From: an uncultured Phycisphaeraceae bacterium
Lineage (GTDB): Bacteria > Planctomycetota > Phycisphaerae > Phycisphaerales > UBA1924
Length of the DNA: 64,000 nt
Assembly: GCA_937899905.1 (NCBI GenBank)
Contig: CALCCF010000056.1
Span: 1 to 64,000, forward strand
Direction: 5' to 3'
The position numbers and the translations under genes were made by a program. Within the stretch, counting starts at the first letter, position 1, and the number at the start of each line of letters is the position of its first letter. Shown here piece by piece: positions 6,635 to 14,888 of this stretch. The notes under the pieces were generated by a model. The model made no database searches. It saw only the letters and a program-made list of their open reading frames with translations, and had not been told where the DNA came from.

Positions 6635-9600
6635 TCACACTGCAGGCTGCCCGGCCGTCGGAAGTGTGGCCTGCGAGGCGGGCTTCGTCGGTCGAGCGAG
6701 CGCGCGCTTTGCGGCCACCTGCATATCGAGCACGAGGCTAAAGAGCAGCGGCGTCAGCAGCAGCGTGAAGATCGTGGACACCAGCAGGCCACCCACGACC
6801 ACCGAGCCGAGCCCGCGATACATCTCCGAACCGGCACCAGGGAACAGCACGAGCGGGAGCATGCCACCCACGCTGGTCAGCGTGCCCATAAAGATCGGGC
6901 GCACGCGACTGACCGTTGCCGCCCGGATCGCCTCGTGTGCTTCCTCGAGTCCGGCCGCGTCGTCGCTCAGCGGATTGCGTCGCATGAAGTTCAGGCTCTG
7001 GTGCACGATAAGGATCGCGTTGTTCACGACGATGCCCACGAGTATGACGAAGCCCAGGATGGTCAGCACGTCAAGATTCTGCGGCGCGATGGTCGGATCG
7101 GCGACCGAGACCTCGTGCACGATCGAGAGCCCCGCGAAGCCGCCGACGACCGCCAACGGCACGGTGAACATGATGACCAGCGGATAGAGGAAGCTCTCGA
7201 ACAGCGCGCACATGAGCAGGTACACGACGGCGAGCGCCCATACGAATCGCGCTGTGAGCAACTCCGGCGTGCTCGCCAGCCCACCGAGCAGCAGCAGGAA
7301 GATGCCGCCGACCAGCAGCAAGCCCACGGCACCATACGCGAGCCAGAGCTTCTGGCGGCGTACCGCGATCACGATCGTCAGGATCGCCAGCACCAGCCCA
7401 CCGGCTTGTACCAGGCCACCTATCGTCCACAAGATGAACCCGCCGCGTCCCATGGGCGGCCGTTCGGTCTCCTGTCCACCGACGCCAAACATCGCCACCT
7501 GGACCTCGTCCAGCTGCGCGGCCGTGCCCTCGAGGCGCACACGCATCGTCGAGTCGATCTGGCCGCTGTCTCTCAGCGGCGCGATGATCTTCTCGCGTAG
7601 CGTCGTGATGACCTCGCCCACCGGCTCGCCCTCGGGCGGACGCACCGTGACGGTAACGCTGGGCAACTCCTCGACCCGGCTGATCTCCTGGGGCGCAAGG
7701 CCGCGCTTGATGTCCACGACGCTGTCGACCGGGACAACCGGCCCGGCCGGCGTGGCGATCGGGATGCTCAGCATGCGCTCGAGGTAATCCAGACGCCCAC
7801 CGAAGGGCAGCATCACCAGGTCGATCTGCTCGCCGTCGAGCTGGTAGTCGCCGACGTACACGCCGTCAAAAAGGCCACGGACAGCCAGGCCGATGCCCTC
7901 GGTGGTCAGCCCAAGATCGCGACCGACGTCGTTAATCTCCGCACGGACCTCGGGCTGCTGGAGCAGGAAGTTCGCCGGGCTCGGCTGGACGCGGCCGAAT
8001 CCATACATGCCTGCAGCGTCGAAGAATGCCTGCGAAGCCACGGCCTTGACCTTCTCGAGGTTCGGCCCACTGATCTCGATGTCGATCGAGCCACCGCCCG
8101 CGAAGCCGCGACCAAAAAGTGACGACTGGCTCGCCCCGCCGAAGATGTCGCTGTTGAGTTGGTTGAAGGTGTTGGTGAGTAGTTGGCCCACCGGGATGAC
8201 AACCTGCTCATCGGCGCTCGTGGCCCCCGAGAACATCGATGTGCCGAACGCGCCGATGAAGAAGTTCTCGATCGGCACGGGCTCGAAGGGCGGAATCTCT
8301 TCAGACACGCCGGTTTCGGGGTCGATGGTCATGCCCCGGGGGATCGCTTCGAGGTCTGCGACGCTCGTGGTCTCGCCCATTTCCTGGAGCGTGTACGGGC
8401 CGACCATCGACTCCATGCGCTCGGCGAGCTCGGTGCGAGCCTCCACGCTCAGACCGGGCGGGAGGAGCAGACCTCCAAACACAAGATTGCGATTGCCCGC
8501 GGGCAGATAGTCCAGGGGAGGCGCGAGCAGCGATGAGATCGCCAGGCTCATCGCGGTCAGCAGCACGATCGCCAGAGGTCGGAGCGTGTACCCACGCCAC
8601 GAACCCATGAGCCAGGCCACGAGCCGGCCGAAGCCTTCGGCAATCAACGTAGCCAGCGTGGCCAACCCACCAAGCGTACGGACGAACCGGCCGAAGGCGG
8701 TCTTGCCTTGAGACGGCGGGCCGAGGAGCGTGGCGCTCGCCGATGGGATCACGGTCAACGAGACGACAAGCGAGAGCAGCACCGCCCCAACGATCGCCAG
8801 CGCGATGTCGCGGAACAGCTGCCCCGCCTCTTCCTGGATCGTCAGGATCGGCACGAACACGACCACGGTCGTGAGCGTCGAGGCCAGCACCGCCCCGCGC
8901 ACCTCGCGTGCGCCGTCGTACGCGGCCTTCGCCGGTGAATCGCCCATCTGCCGGTGCCGGTCGATGTTCTCGAGCACGACGATCGCGTTGTCGACGACCA
9001 TGCCCACGGCGAACGCGAGCCCTGCCAGCGAGATGACGTTGAGTGTACGCCCCAGGCCCAGGAGGACCAGGAACGTGCCGATGACCGAGATCGGGATCGC
9101 CACCGCGATCACGAGCGTCGCGGGCACCGATCTGAGGAAGACAAGAAGAACCAGGCCGGCGAGGATGCCGCCGATCCAGAGGTTCTCCAGCACGAGATCG
9201 ATCGACGAACTGATGTAGATCGTCTCGTCGTACACCTGCCGCAGGCGGAGGTACGGTCCAACCTCGGCGTCAAGATTCGGGAGGATGTCCTGGCGGATCT
9301 GATCGAGTTGCTCGCGAACGCCGGCCATGACTTCGACAACGTTGGCGTCGGTCTGGCGCAGGGCGTTGATCGCCAGACACGGCTGGCCGAGGCTGCGCAC
9401 GAAGCCACGCGGCTTTTCATAGCTCAGCTCAACCGTACCGATATCGCGAAGATACACGGGCTTGCCATCGCGGTAGGCCACGATGGTGTCGAGCACCTGG
9501 TCGGGGCTGCTGAACTGGCCGACGACGCGGACACGGTAATCGCGCTTGCCTTCGGCGATCGTGCCGGCCGAGACGTTCCGGTTCTCGCCGCGGAGCGCTT

Positions 9601-10237
9601 CGAACACATCGACGTGGTTCAACCCCCGTTGGGCCATCTCGTACGGATTGAGCAGGACGCGTGCCTCGCGCTCACGCCCACCGTAGACGTTGACTTCCGC
9701 GACCCCGCCGACACGCTCAAGGAACGGTCGAATCTCGCGATCGACCGGGTCGAACAGTGTTGTGATGTCGAAGTCCCCGACCTTGTCGAGATGCTGGGGA
9801 TCGATGTCGAGGATGATCCACGCGATCGCGTTCTCCGGGCCGCCGCTGGTGTCGGCGATGATCGGCTCGTCGACCTCTTCGGGGTAGTCTGGCACTTGTC
9901 GCAGCGAGTCGGAGACCTCCTGCAACGCGCGATCGATGTCGGTGCCGATGAAGAACTCGAGCGTGATCGTCGAGTTACCCTCACTGCTGAGTGAACGCAT
10001 CGACTTCAGGTTTGAGACGTTCTTGAGCTGCTCTTCCTGCTCGGTGGTGATCTCGTCAACCACTTCCTGCGGGCTGCGGCCCGGCCACACCGTGGTCACC
10101 GTAATGAATGGGCGATCGACCGAGGGCGTGAGCTGGATCGGGATCGATCGCACCCCGATGAGGCCAAACATGACCACGAGAACAACGGCAACGACAACGC
10201 CAACCGGGCGTTGGATCGCGAGTCGGACAAGATCCAC
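6635..10237 (-). CDS. RND efflux permease (HAE/AcrB-type) with extra membrane insert
   Basis: Inner-membrane proton-driven pump, 1200 residues against ~1040 for AcrB. N-terminal TM1 (MDLVRLAIQRPVGVVVAVVL), the porter domain (PSVDRPFITVTTVWPG) and TM2-6 are recognisable. TM4 has VVDNAIVVLEN, one Asp where AcrB has two. TM10 has VVNNAILIV, so the AcrB lysine is absent. Just before TM8 (RFVWALAVVYLLMCALFES) there are about 75 additional residues with two strongly hydrophobic stretches, probably two extra helices. It is translated 3 bases after the adaptor, and is the last gene of the operon. Substrate unknown; metals are a possibility given the upstream genes. Confidence 0.93.
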   Translation of the reverse strand: MDLVRLAIQRPVGVVVAVVLVVMFGLIGVRSIPIQLTPSVDRPFITVTTVWPGRSPQEVVDEITTEQEEQLKNVSNLKSMRSLSSEGNSTITLEFFIGTDIDRALQEVSDSLRQVPDYPEEVDEPIIADTSGGPENAIAWIILDIDPQHLDKVGDFDITTLFDPVDREIRPFLERVGGVAEVNVYGGREREARVLLNPYEMAQRGLNHVDVFEALRGENRNVSAGTIAEGKRDYRVRVVGQFSSPDQVLDTIVAYRDGKPVYLRDIGTVELSYEKPRGFVRSLGQPCLAINALRQTDANVVEVMAGVREQLDQIRQDILPNLDAEVGPYLRLRQVYDETIYISSSIDLVLENLWIGGILAGLVLLVFLRSVPATLVIAVAIPISVIGTFLVLLGLGRTLNVISLAGLAFAVGMVVDNAIVVLENIDRHRQMGDSPAKAAYDGAREVRGAVLASTLTTVVVFVPILTIQEEAGQLFRDIALAIVGAVLLSLVVSLTVIPSASATLLGPPSQGKTAFGRFVRTLGGLATLATLIAEGFGRLVAWLMGSWRGYTLRPLAIVLLTAMSLAISSLLAPPLDYLPAGNRNLVFGGLLLPPGLSVEARTELAERMESMVGPYTLQEMGETTSVADLEAIPRGMTIDPETGVSEEIPPFEPVPIENFFIGAFGTSMFSGATSADEQVVIPVGQLLTNTFNQLNSDIFGGASQSSLFGRGFAGGGSIDIEISGPNLEKVKAVASQAFFDAAGMYGFGRVQPSPANFLLQQPEVRAEINDVGRDLGLTTEGIGLAVRGLFDGVYVGDYQLDGEQIDLVMLPFGGRLDYLERMLSIPIATPAGPVVPVDSVVDIKRGLAPQEISRVEELPSVTVTVRPPEGEPVGEVITTLREKIIAPLRDSGQIDSTMRVRLEGTAAQLDEVQVAMFGVGGQETERPPMGRGGFILWTIGGLVQAGGLVLAILTIVIAVRRQKLWLAYGAVGLLLVGGIFLLLLGGLASTPELLTARFVWALAVVYLLMCALFESFLYPLVIMFTVPLAVVGGFAGLSIVHEVSVADPTIAPQNLDVLTILGFVILVGIVVNNAILIVHQSLNFMRRNPLSDDAAGLEEAHEAIRAATVSRVRPIFMGTLTSVGGMLPLVLFPGAGSEMYRGLGSVVVGGLLVSTIFTLLLTPLLFSLVLDMQVAAKRALARPTKPASQATLPTAGQPAV

Positions 10238-10240
10238 GGG

Positions 10241-11422
10241 TCAGGCCCCTTCCGACGGCGAGCGTTCCGCCGCCATGCCACCACTCTGAGAAGCTTCGTT
10301 CTGGTTCAAGATGTTTAGCGGCTGCGTCGGGAACATCCGCTCGTTGCCCTCGATCACGACCATCGACCCCGGAGGGAGCGCACCGGCACGAATCGCAACA
10401 CGCTCACCAGCCGCAAACAGACGAGTGATGCGTGCGGGCACCGCCTGGTATCCGCCCTGACCGTTCGGCGCGGCGAAGTACACGAACTCGCCCGCATCAT
10501 CACGAAGCATGGCGTCCTTGTGCACCGTCAGCGTCTCCTCGGTCACGCCGGTGGGTGTCAAGCCGAGAACGCTCATTCCAGGCCGGTATCGCTCCTCGGC
10601 GTTCTCGAGCACGATCCGCACGGGAAACAAGCGGCTGCGTGGGTCTGCGTCTGGTACGACGGTGAAGCGTGCAGCATCGACCTCGTCGCCCAATGCCGGC
10701 ACACGCACGCGGACGCGAGCCCCCGGGCCTGTCAAACGATCGATCAGCCGCTCGGGAACATCTACCCACGCCTCAACGGTCGAGAGCGACACAACTTCGA
10801 CCACGCTGTCTCCCGCACCCAGCCACTGTCCCGCCTCGGCCGTGCGGCTCACAACGCGACCGGCGAAGGGTGCTCTGATGATCATGTCGTCAACGCGTTC
10901 CCGAGCGAGATCCAGCAAGACCTCATTGAGTTCGACCTCGGCACGCGTGGCAGCGAGCCTTGCCTCGGCGGCGCTCAAGCTCGTCCGTGCCGAGTCGATC
11001 TCACGCTCGTTGCCGCCACCTCGATCGAACGTCTGCTGCACGCGTTCGAGGTCTCGACGAGCGTTGTCCAACAACGCCTCACGCTCGGCGACCGATGCCC
11101 GGGCGGCGGCAAGTACCGCTTCAGCCCGGCGCACCTCGCGCTCTGCCCGCGTGGCGTCCAGGCGTGCGATGACCTCTCCGGCCTCGACACGATCGCCCTC
11201 ACGGACGAGCACCTCGAACACCAGCCCCTCCTCCTCGGCGGCCAGTACGCTTCGACGAGCGGCGCGGATCTCGCCGGTCGATTCACGCCAGGTCTCGAGA
11301 GGCTCGCTCCGAGCGATATCAACCCGAACCGTAGCCGGAGGTGGGCCCTGCCCGAACGCGCCAACCGTGCACAGTGCCAGCAATCCAAAAGCCGCCCATC
11401 GGGCGGCCGCACTCAAGCTCAT
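10241..11422 (-). CDS. RND periplasmic adaptor (membrane fusion protein)
   Basis: The 393-residue protein starts with a signal peptide (AAFGLLALCTVGAFGQ). It follows MFP order: barrel-sandwich half (EGLVFEVLVREGDRVEAGEVIARLD), a long alpha-hairpin (~100-180, rich in Ala/Arg/Glu), the second lipoyl half (IIRAPFAGRVVSRTAEAGQWLGAGD), then beta-barrel (VVPDADPRSRLFPVRIVL) and membrane-proximal domains. It links the inner-membrane RND pump to an outer-membrane channel; no TolC-like gene is in the window. Its start ATG shares one base with the stop of the upstream gene (TGATG), indicating coupled translation. Confidence 0.92.
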   Translation of the reverse strand: MSLSAAARWAAFGLLALCTVGAFGQGPPPATVRVDIARSEPLETWRESTGEIRAARRSVLAAEEEGLVFEVLVREGDRVEAGEVIARLDATRAEREVRRAEAVLAAARASVAEREALLDNARRDLERVQQTFDRGGGNEREIDSARTSLSAAEARLAATRAEVELNEVLLDLARERVDDMIIRAPFAGRVVSRTAEAGQWLGAGDSVVEVVSLSTVEAWVDVPERLIDRLTGPGARVRVRVPALGDEVDAARFTVVPDADPRSRLFPVRIVLENAEERYRPGMSVLGLTPTGVTEETLTVHKDAMLRDDAGEFVYFAAPNGQGGYQAVPARITRLFAAGERVAIRAGALPPGSMVVIEGNERMFPTQPLNILNQNEASQSGGMAAERSPSEGA

Positions 11423-12849
11423 CAGTTGTCCTCCGAGGACTCATCTTCGAGAGCCATCCTGGTGCTCTCCATCAGGTACATTCCATACAGCCACTTGCCA
11501 CGCACAAACGGATCGACCTTGAGCTTTCCGGTGACGAAGCCGAACTGGGGCCGGGTCTCGATCGGTACGGCAAGCGCGACCTCGATGGCATCGTACGGTG
11601 TGGGCGGAACGCCCAGGCAACAACCGTCCCAAGGGTGCTGCATCACGAGCAATTCTCTGACAAAGCGCTCGGCGAACGGGATCGCGAAGTTGCCCTCGAA
11701 CCGCACCCACGTTCCCTCGAACATGGTCACGCGCTCGGGTAGCACGAGCTTGCCGCGAGACGGGTTGAACGTCTCGCTCGCCGACATGAGCAATGACCAA
11801 GGCAAGACGTACGGGTCGGCAGTGGTGCCCGAGCCCCGAACACTGAAGCGCTCGTCGAGCAGGAGTCGACCGTCCTGCATCTCGATGCGAGCCGGACGGA
11901 CGTCATACCCCCGGAATTCGGTCGGCGCCGGCTCGAATCCATCCGGCCGCGGCAACGCGCGGATTTCGGCCCAAAGGTCCTCGGTCTCGGGAGGCGGACG
12001 CGTCGACTCCACGGTGGCCCCGCCAGTCCACTCGGCGAGCGTGAGGCCAGGCAGGGGATCGAGTCTCAGGAATCGCTCGGCCCCAAACACGGCGAGAGCG
12101 CCGTCCTCAACGCGAGCAACGTAGCCGCCGAGCTTGCCTGTCTCGTTGAGCAGCGGCGCCCCGAGGCTCCATGCAGGGAGGTCCTCCTCGACCATGATGT
12201 TCACCATGTCTTCGCCGATGCGCACGCGTTTGACTGTTGTGATCAGTGTCGGGTGGAGCGTGTCTTCCTCACCGGGGGCTTCGGCGGTGCCGATCATGAG
12301 GAGCGACTCGCCGGGCAGCGGCTCGAGGAACGCGACCTGGAACCCGCGAAGTAACTCGCTGGGGAGTTCGATGGTCAACAGGGCAAGGTCAACCTCCGGC
12401 GCTTCGGCGACGATCCGCTGAACTTCGAAGGTCTTGCCGATGTCCAGCAGGACGCTTCCACGAACCGCACCAACCACCGCAGAGCGGGGCACGGCCACGC
12501 GACCCGGGCCGATGAAGAAGCCGGCGGTCTTCTTGGCGGTCCCGTCTTCTGAGACGAGCGAGACATCAACGACCGCCGGCGAATACAACGGAGACATCGC
12601 CTCGAGCCCCAAGTTCTGGTGCTCGGCCGACTGGGCCAACTGATCGCGGACGTTCGCCGAGGCCGCGTCGGCAACACTCGTACGCGATACGACCGAATCG
12701 GGTTGGCCTGGGGCGGGAACCCGTTCTTCTGGCGCGTTCGAGAGTGCCTCGAATACCGCTACAGCCGCCACGGCGACGATTACGACGCCCAGCACGCCCC
12801 CGATAAAAAACACCGGGGGCACTCTCCGCTGATTGCTCGTATCTTGCAT
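11422..12849 (-). CDS. Membrane-anchored degenerate trypsin-like protease fused to a DUF3299-like domain
   Basis: I choose the start MQDTSNQRRV because the upstream extension is Arg/Gly-rich out-of-frame coding of the permease gene. The 475-residue protein has one TM (~13-33), then an HtrA/trypsin-like beta domain (~88-265) in which GFFIGPGRVAVPRSAVVGA lacks the catalytic His, although VDLALL retains the Asp region. GAPLLN marks the former Ser loop. Residues ~370-465 resemble DUF3299: FEGNFAIPF, CCLGVPPTPYDAIEV, VTGKL. DUF3299 genes commonly accompany LolD/FtsX-type ABC genes, as here. Likely a periplasmic, possibly metal-binding, non-proteolytic partner of the transporter; this role is inferred. 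Confidence 0.7.
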   Translation of the reverse strand: MQDTSNQRRVPPVFFIGGVLGVVIVAVAAVAVFEALSNAPEERVPAPGQPDSVVSRTSVADAASANVRDQLAQSAEHQNLGLEAMSPLYSPAVVDVSLVSEDGTAKKTAGFFIGPGRVAVPRSAVVGAVRGSVLLDIGKTFEVQRIVAEAPEVDLALLTIELPSELLRGFQVAFLEPLPGESLLMIGTAEAPGEEDTLHPTLITTVKRVRIGEDMVNIMVEEDLPAWSLGAPLLNETGKLGGYVARVEDGALAVFGAERFLRLDPLPGLTLAEWTGGATVESTRPPPETEDLWAEIRALPRPDGFEPAPTEFRGYDVRPARIEMQDGRLLLDERFSVRGSGTTADPYVLPWSLLMSASETFNPSRGKLVLPERVTMFEGTWVRFEGNFAIPFAERFVRELLVMQHPWDGCCLGVPPTPYDAIEVALAVPIETRPQFGFVTGKLKVDPFVRGKWLYGMYLMESTRMALEDESSEDN

Positions 12850-12860
12850 GCTCAAGAAGG

Positions 12861-14159
12861 CTAGCCCAGGGGTCTGAGGTGTTCTGCGACGGAGATCCGG
12901 TACGCCAGAATGGACGGGGCGATCCCCGCCACGGCTGCCAGCACGACGGCCGCCACGGCCACCAGCGCGAATGCGTGGAGCGAGAACGCGGGCTCGACAA
13001 CAAGCCCGAGTTGGGCCTTCAGCCCCCAAGCCACGGCCTGTCCCCCGAGGACGCTCACCGCGCCGCCGAGCACCGCACCGGCCGCCCCGAGGATCAAGGC
13101 CTCGGCCAGCACCCACGACACGATCTTCCCGCGGCTGGCGCCCAGCACGCGGAAGGTCGCGATCTCACGCCGCCGCATCTGGCCCGAAGAGTACAGCGCC
13201 AGCATGATCGATACCGCGCCCGACACCAGGACCACGAATGCCATCGCGATCAGCAACCGATCCACGCGATTGACTATTCGAAAGAGCGCGTCGATCTCCG
13301 ATGCTGGCGACGCGACGGTGAGCGTCGGGTTGCGACGCAACTCGCTGGCAAGCTCGGCCACCGCCGTGCTCGCCTGTCGCCCCTCGCGAACAACCCCGCG
13401 CACGTACACGCCGGTCACCAGCCGATCGGCGGCCGACAAGCTCTCCTCGGTCACCCGGGCCGCCTGGCCTCCGGCCTCTCGGTCTCGCTTGTCTTGGGCG
13501 TGGATGATCCAGCCCGAGGCTAGATCGGCAAAGATCGCGCGGTCGTGCGGCGTGCCGCTGACCTCCAAAACCCCGACAACCTCGTACGCGAAGTTCTCGT
13601 GCACGAACCCGCCGCCTGCGAGGCCGCAGGTCAGCAGGATCGTGTCGCCGAGTTTGAGTCCACTCTCACGCGCGACCTGGGAACCCAGCACGACCTCGAA
13701 GTTGTCCTCGATCAGCCGCCCCTCGGTCACGCTCCATCGATCCCCCTCGCCATCTCGCTCGGGATCGAAGTTCGGATCGGGGCTGAACCGCTCAAAGAAC
13801 TCCGGATGCACGGCCGTCACCGGAAAATCCTTGAACGAGTCTCCCTGCTGGATGGGCAACGCGTAGGCCACGCGCGGGTCTCGCTGGAGCCGCTGCACCG
13901 ATAGCCAGGTCATCGCGCGGCTCGGCACGCCCGCATGGAACACCGAGTTGAGTACGCTCACCAGGCCCGATGGCTCCGCGGACACGACCAGGTGCATGTT
14001 GCCGGCGCCGCGTTCGAGCGTCTGCTTCGTCGCATCGCGCATGCTCAGTATGGTCAGGAGCAGACCGACGGCGATCGCCACCGTGATCGATGTGGTCACG
14101 GTCTGGAAGCGCCGTGCCAGCAGCGATCCGGACACAACTCGCACGCCACTCAACGCCAT
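12861..14159 (-). CDS. ABC transporter permease (MacB/FtsX-like)
   Basis: The 432-residue protein has the FtsX/MacB topology: TM1 near residues 20-40 (TVTTSITVAIAVGLLLTIL), a large periplasmic domain (~45-285), then three C-terminal TMs (LLIAMAFVVLVSGAVSIML; SWVLAEALILGAAGAVLGG; LVAVAAVVLAAVAGIAP). The cytoplasmic RRREIATFRVLGASR coupling region is typical. The periplasmic VVGVLEVSGTPHDRAIFADL segment matches the sub-family that travels with DUF3299 proteins. Its ATG is one base after the stop of the ATPase gene. It likely forms a homodimer with that ATPase, working as a mechanotransmitter or transporter. Confidence 0.9.
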   Translation of the reverse strand: MALSGVRVVSGSLLARRFQTVTTSITVAIAVGLLLTILSMRDATKQTLERGAGNMHLVVSAEPSGLVSVLNSVFHAGVPSRAMTWLSVQRLQRDPRVAYALPIQQGDSFKDFPVTAVHPEFFERFSPDPNFDPERDGEGDRWSVTEGRLIEDNFEVVLGSQVARESGLKLGDTILLTCGLAGGGFVHENFAYEVVGVLEVSGTPHDRAIFADLASGWIIHAQDKRDREAGGQAARVTEESLSAADRLVTGVYVRGVVREGRQASTAVAELASELRRNPTLTVASPASEIDALFRIVNRVDRLLIAMAFVVLVSGAVSIMLALYSSGQMRRREIATFRVLGASRGKIVSWVLAEALILGAAGAVLGGAVSVLGGQAVAWGLKAQLGLVVEPAFSLHAFALVAVAAVVLAAVAGIAPSILAYRISVAEHLRPLG

Positions 14160-14160
14160 A

Positions 14161-14850
14161 TTACACGGACTCCGCTGGCGTCAAGCCCGCAAGGTCGGCA
14201 AGGTCTTCCACCCGATCGAAGTGTGATGAAGCCGTCGGATCATGGCTCACGCACAGCAGAGCCGAACCCGCCTCGCGGCAGGCGTCCTTAATCAGCTCCA
14301 AAGCGCCATCGGCATTCTCCGGATCGAGGCTTGCCGTCGGCTCGTCGGCGAGCACGAGCGTCGGTCGCGCTGCCACCGCCCGCGCAACGGCGACACGCTG
14401 CTGCTGCCCAACACTCAGCGTCTCGGGCATCGCATCGACGCGCTCGATCCCGAGCCGCTCGAGCAGGCTCGCGGCACGAGCCCGATGCTCGACCCGTGGG
14501 ATGCGAGAGAACATCAGGCCCGCCAGCACGTTTTCCATCGCGCTAAATCCGTGCAGCAGGTGGAAGGTCTGGAAGACCACGCCGAGGTGCTGGCCGCGGA
14601 AGTGATCCCTCGCCGCACCTCGCAAGCCATGCACGTTCTGGCCGGCGATCTCAACGCCCCCAAGCGTGGGCTCAAGCAAGCCGGCGATCAGGCTCAGTAG
14701 CGTGGTCTTGCCGCTGCCGGATCGCCCACGCAGGAGCGCGAACTGGCCCTCGCCGAGCTCGAAGCGATCGATACGGACAACCGGCGGCGAGTTATCCGTC
14801 GCCGAGCCATATCGAAAGCTGAGATCCTCGATGCGGAGCGCGGGTGGCAT
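14161..14850 (-). CDS. ABC transporter ATP-binding protein (LolD/MacB type)
   Basis: The 229-residue ATPase has Walker A GRSGSGKT (42-49), Q-loop Gln94 (VFQTFHLL), signature LSVGQQQ (145-151), Walker B LVLADE (165-170) with the D-loop SLD following, and switch His203 (VSHDP). The length and FQTFHLLHGFSAMENVLAG segment fit the LolD/FtsE/MacB class. It is the first gene of an apparent five-gene operon with permease, pseudo-protease/DUF3299 protein, RND adaptor and RND pump, all with spacings of 11 bases or less or overlapping. A promoter probably lies in the 38 bases before it or further upstream. Confidence 0.93.
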   Translation of the reverse strand: MPPALRIEDLSFRYGSATDNSPPVVRIDRFELGEGQFALLRGRSGSGKTTLLSLIAGLLEPTLGGVEIAGQNVHGLRGAARDHFRGQHLGVVFQTFHLLHGFSAMENVLAGLMFSRIPRVEHRARAASLLERLGIERVDAMPETLSVGQQQRVAVARAVAARPTLVLADEPTASLDPENADGALELIKDACREAGSALLCVSHDPTASSHFDRVEDLADLAGLTPAESV

Positions 14851-14888
14851 CGTGCCAAGCGTACGCCGAACGGAGGTTTGCGGTTCGC

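Noticed and set aside
8954-9994. A 346-codon plus-strand open frame
   Set aside because: Antisense to the RND pump and without recognisable motifs.
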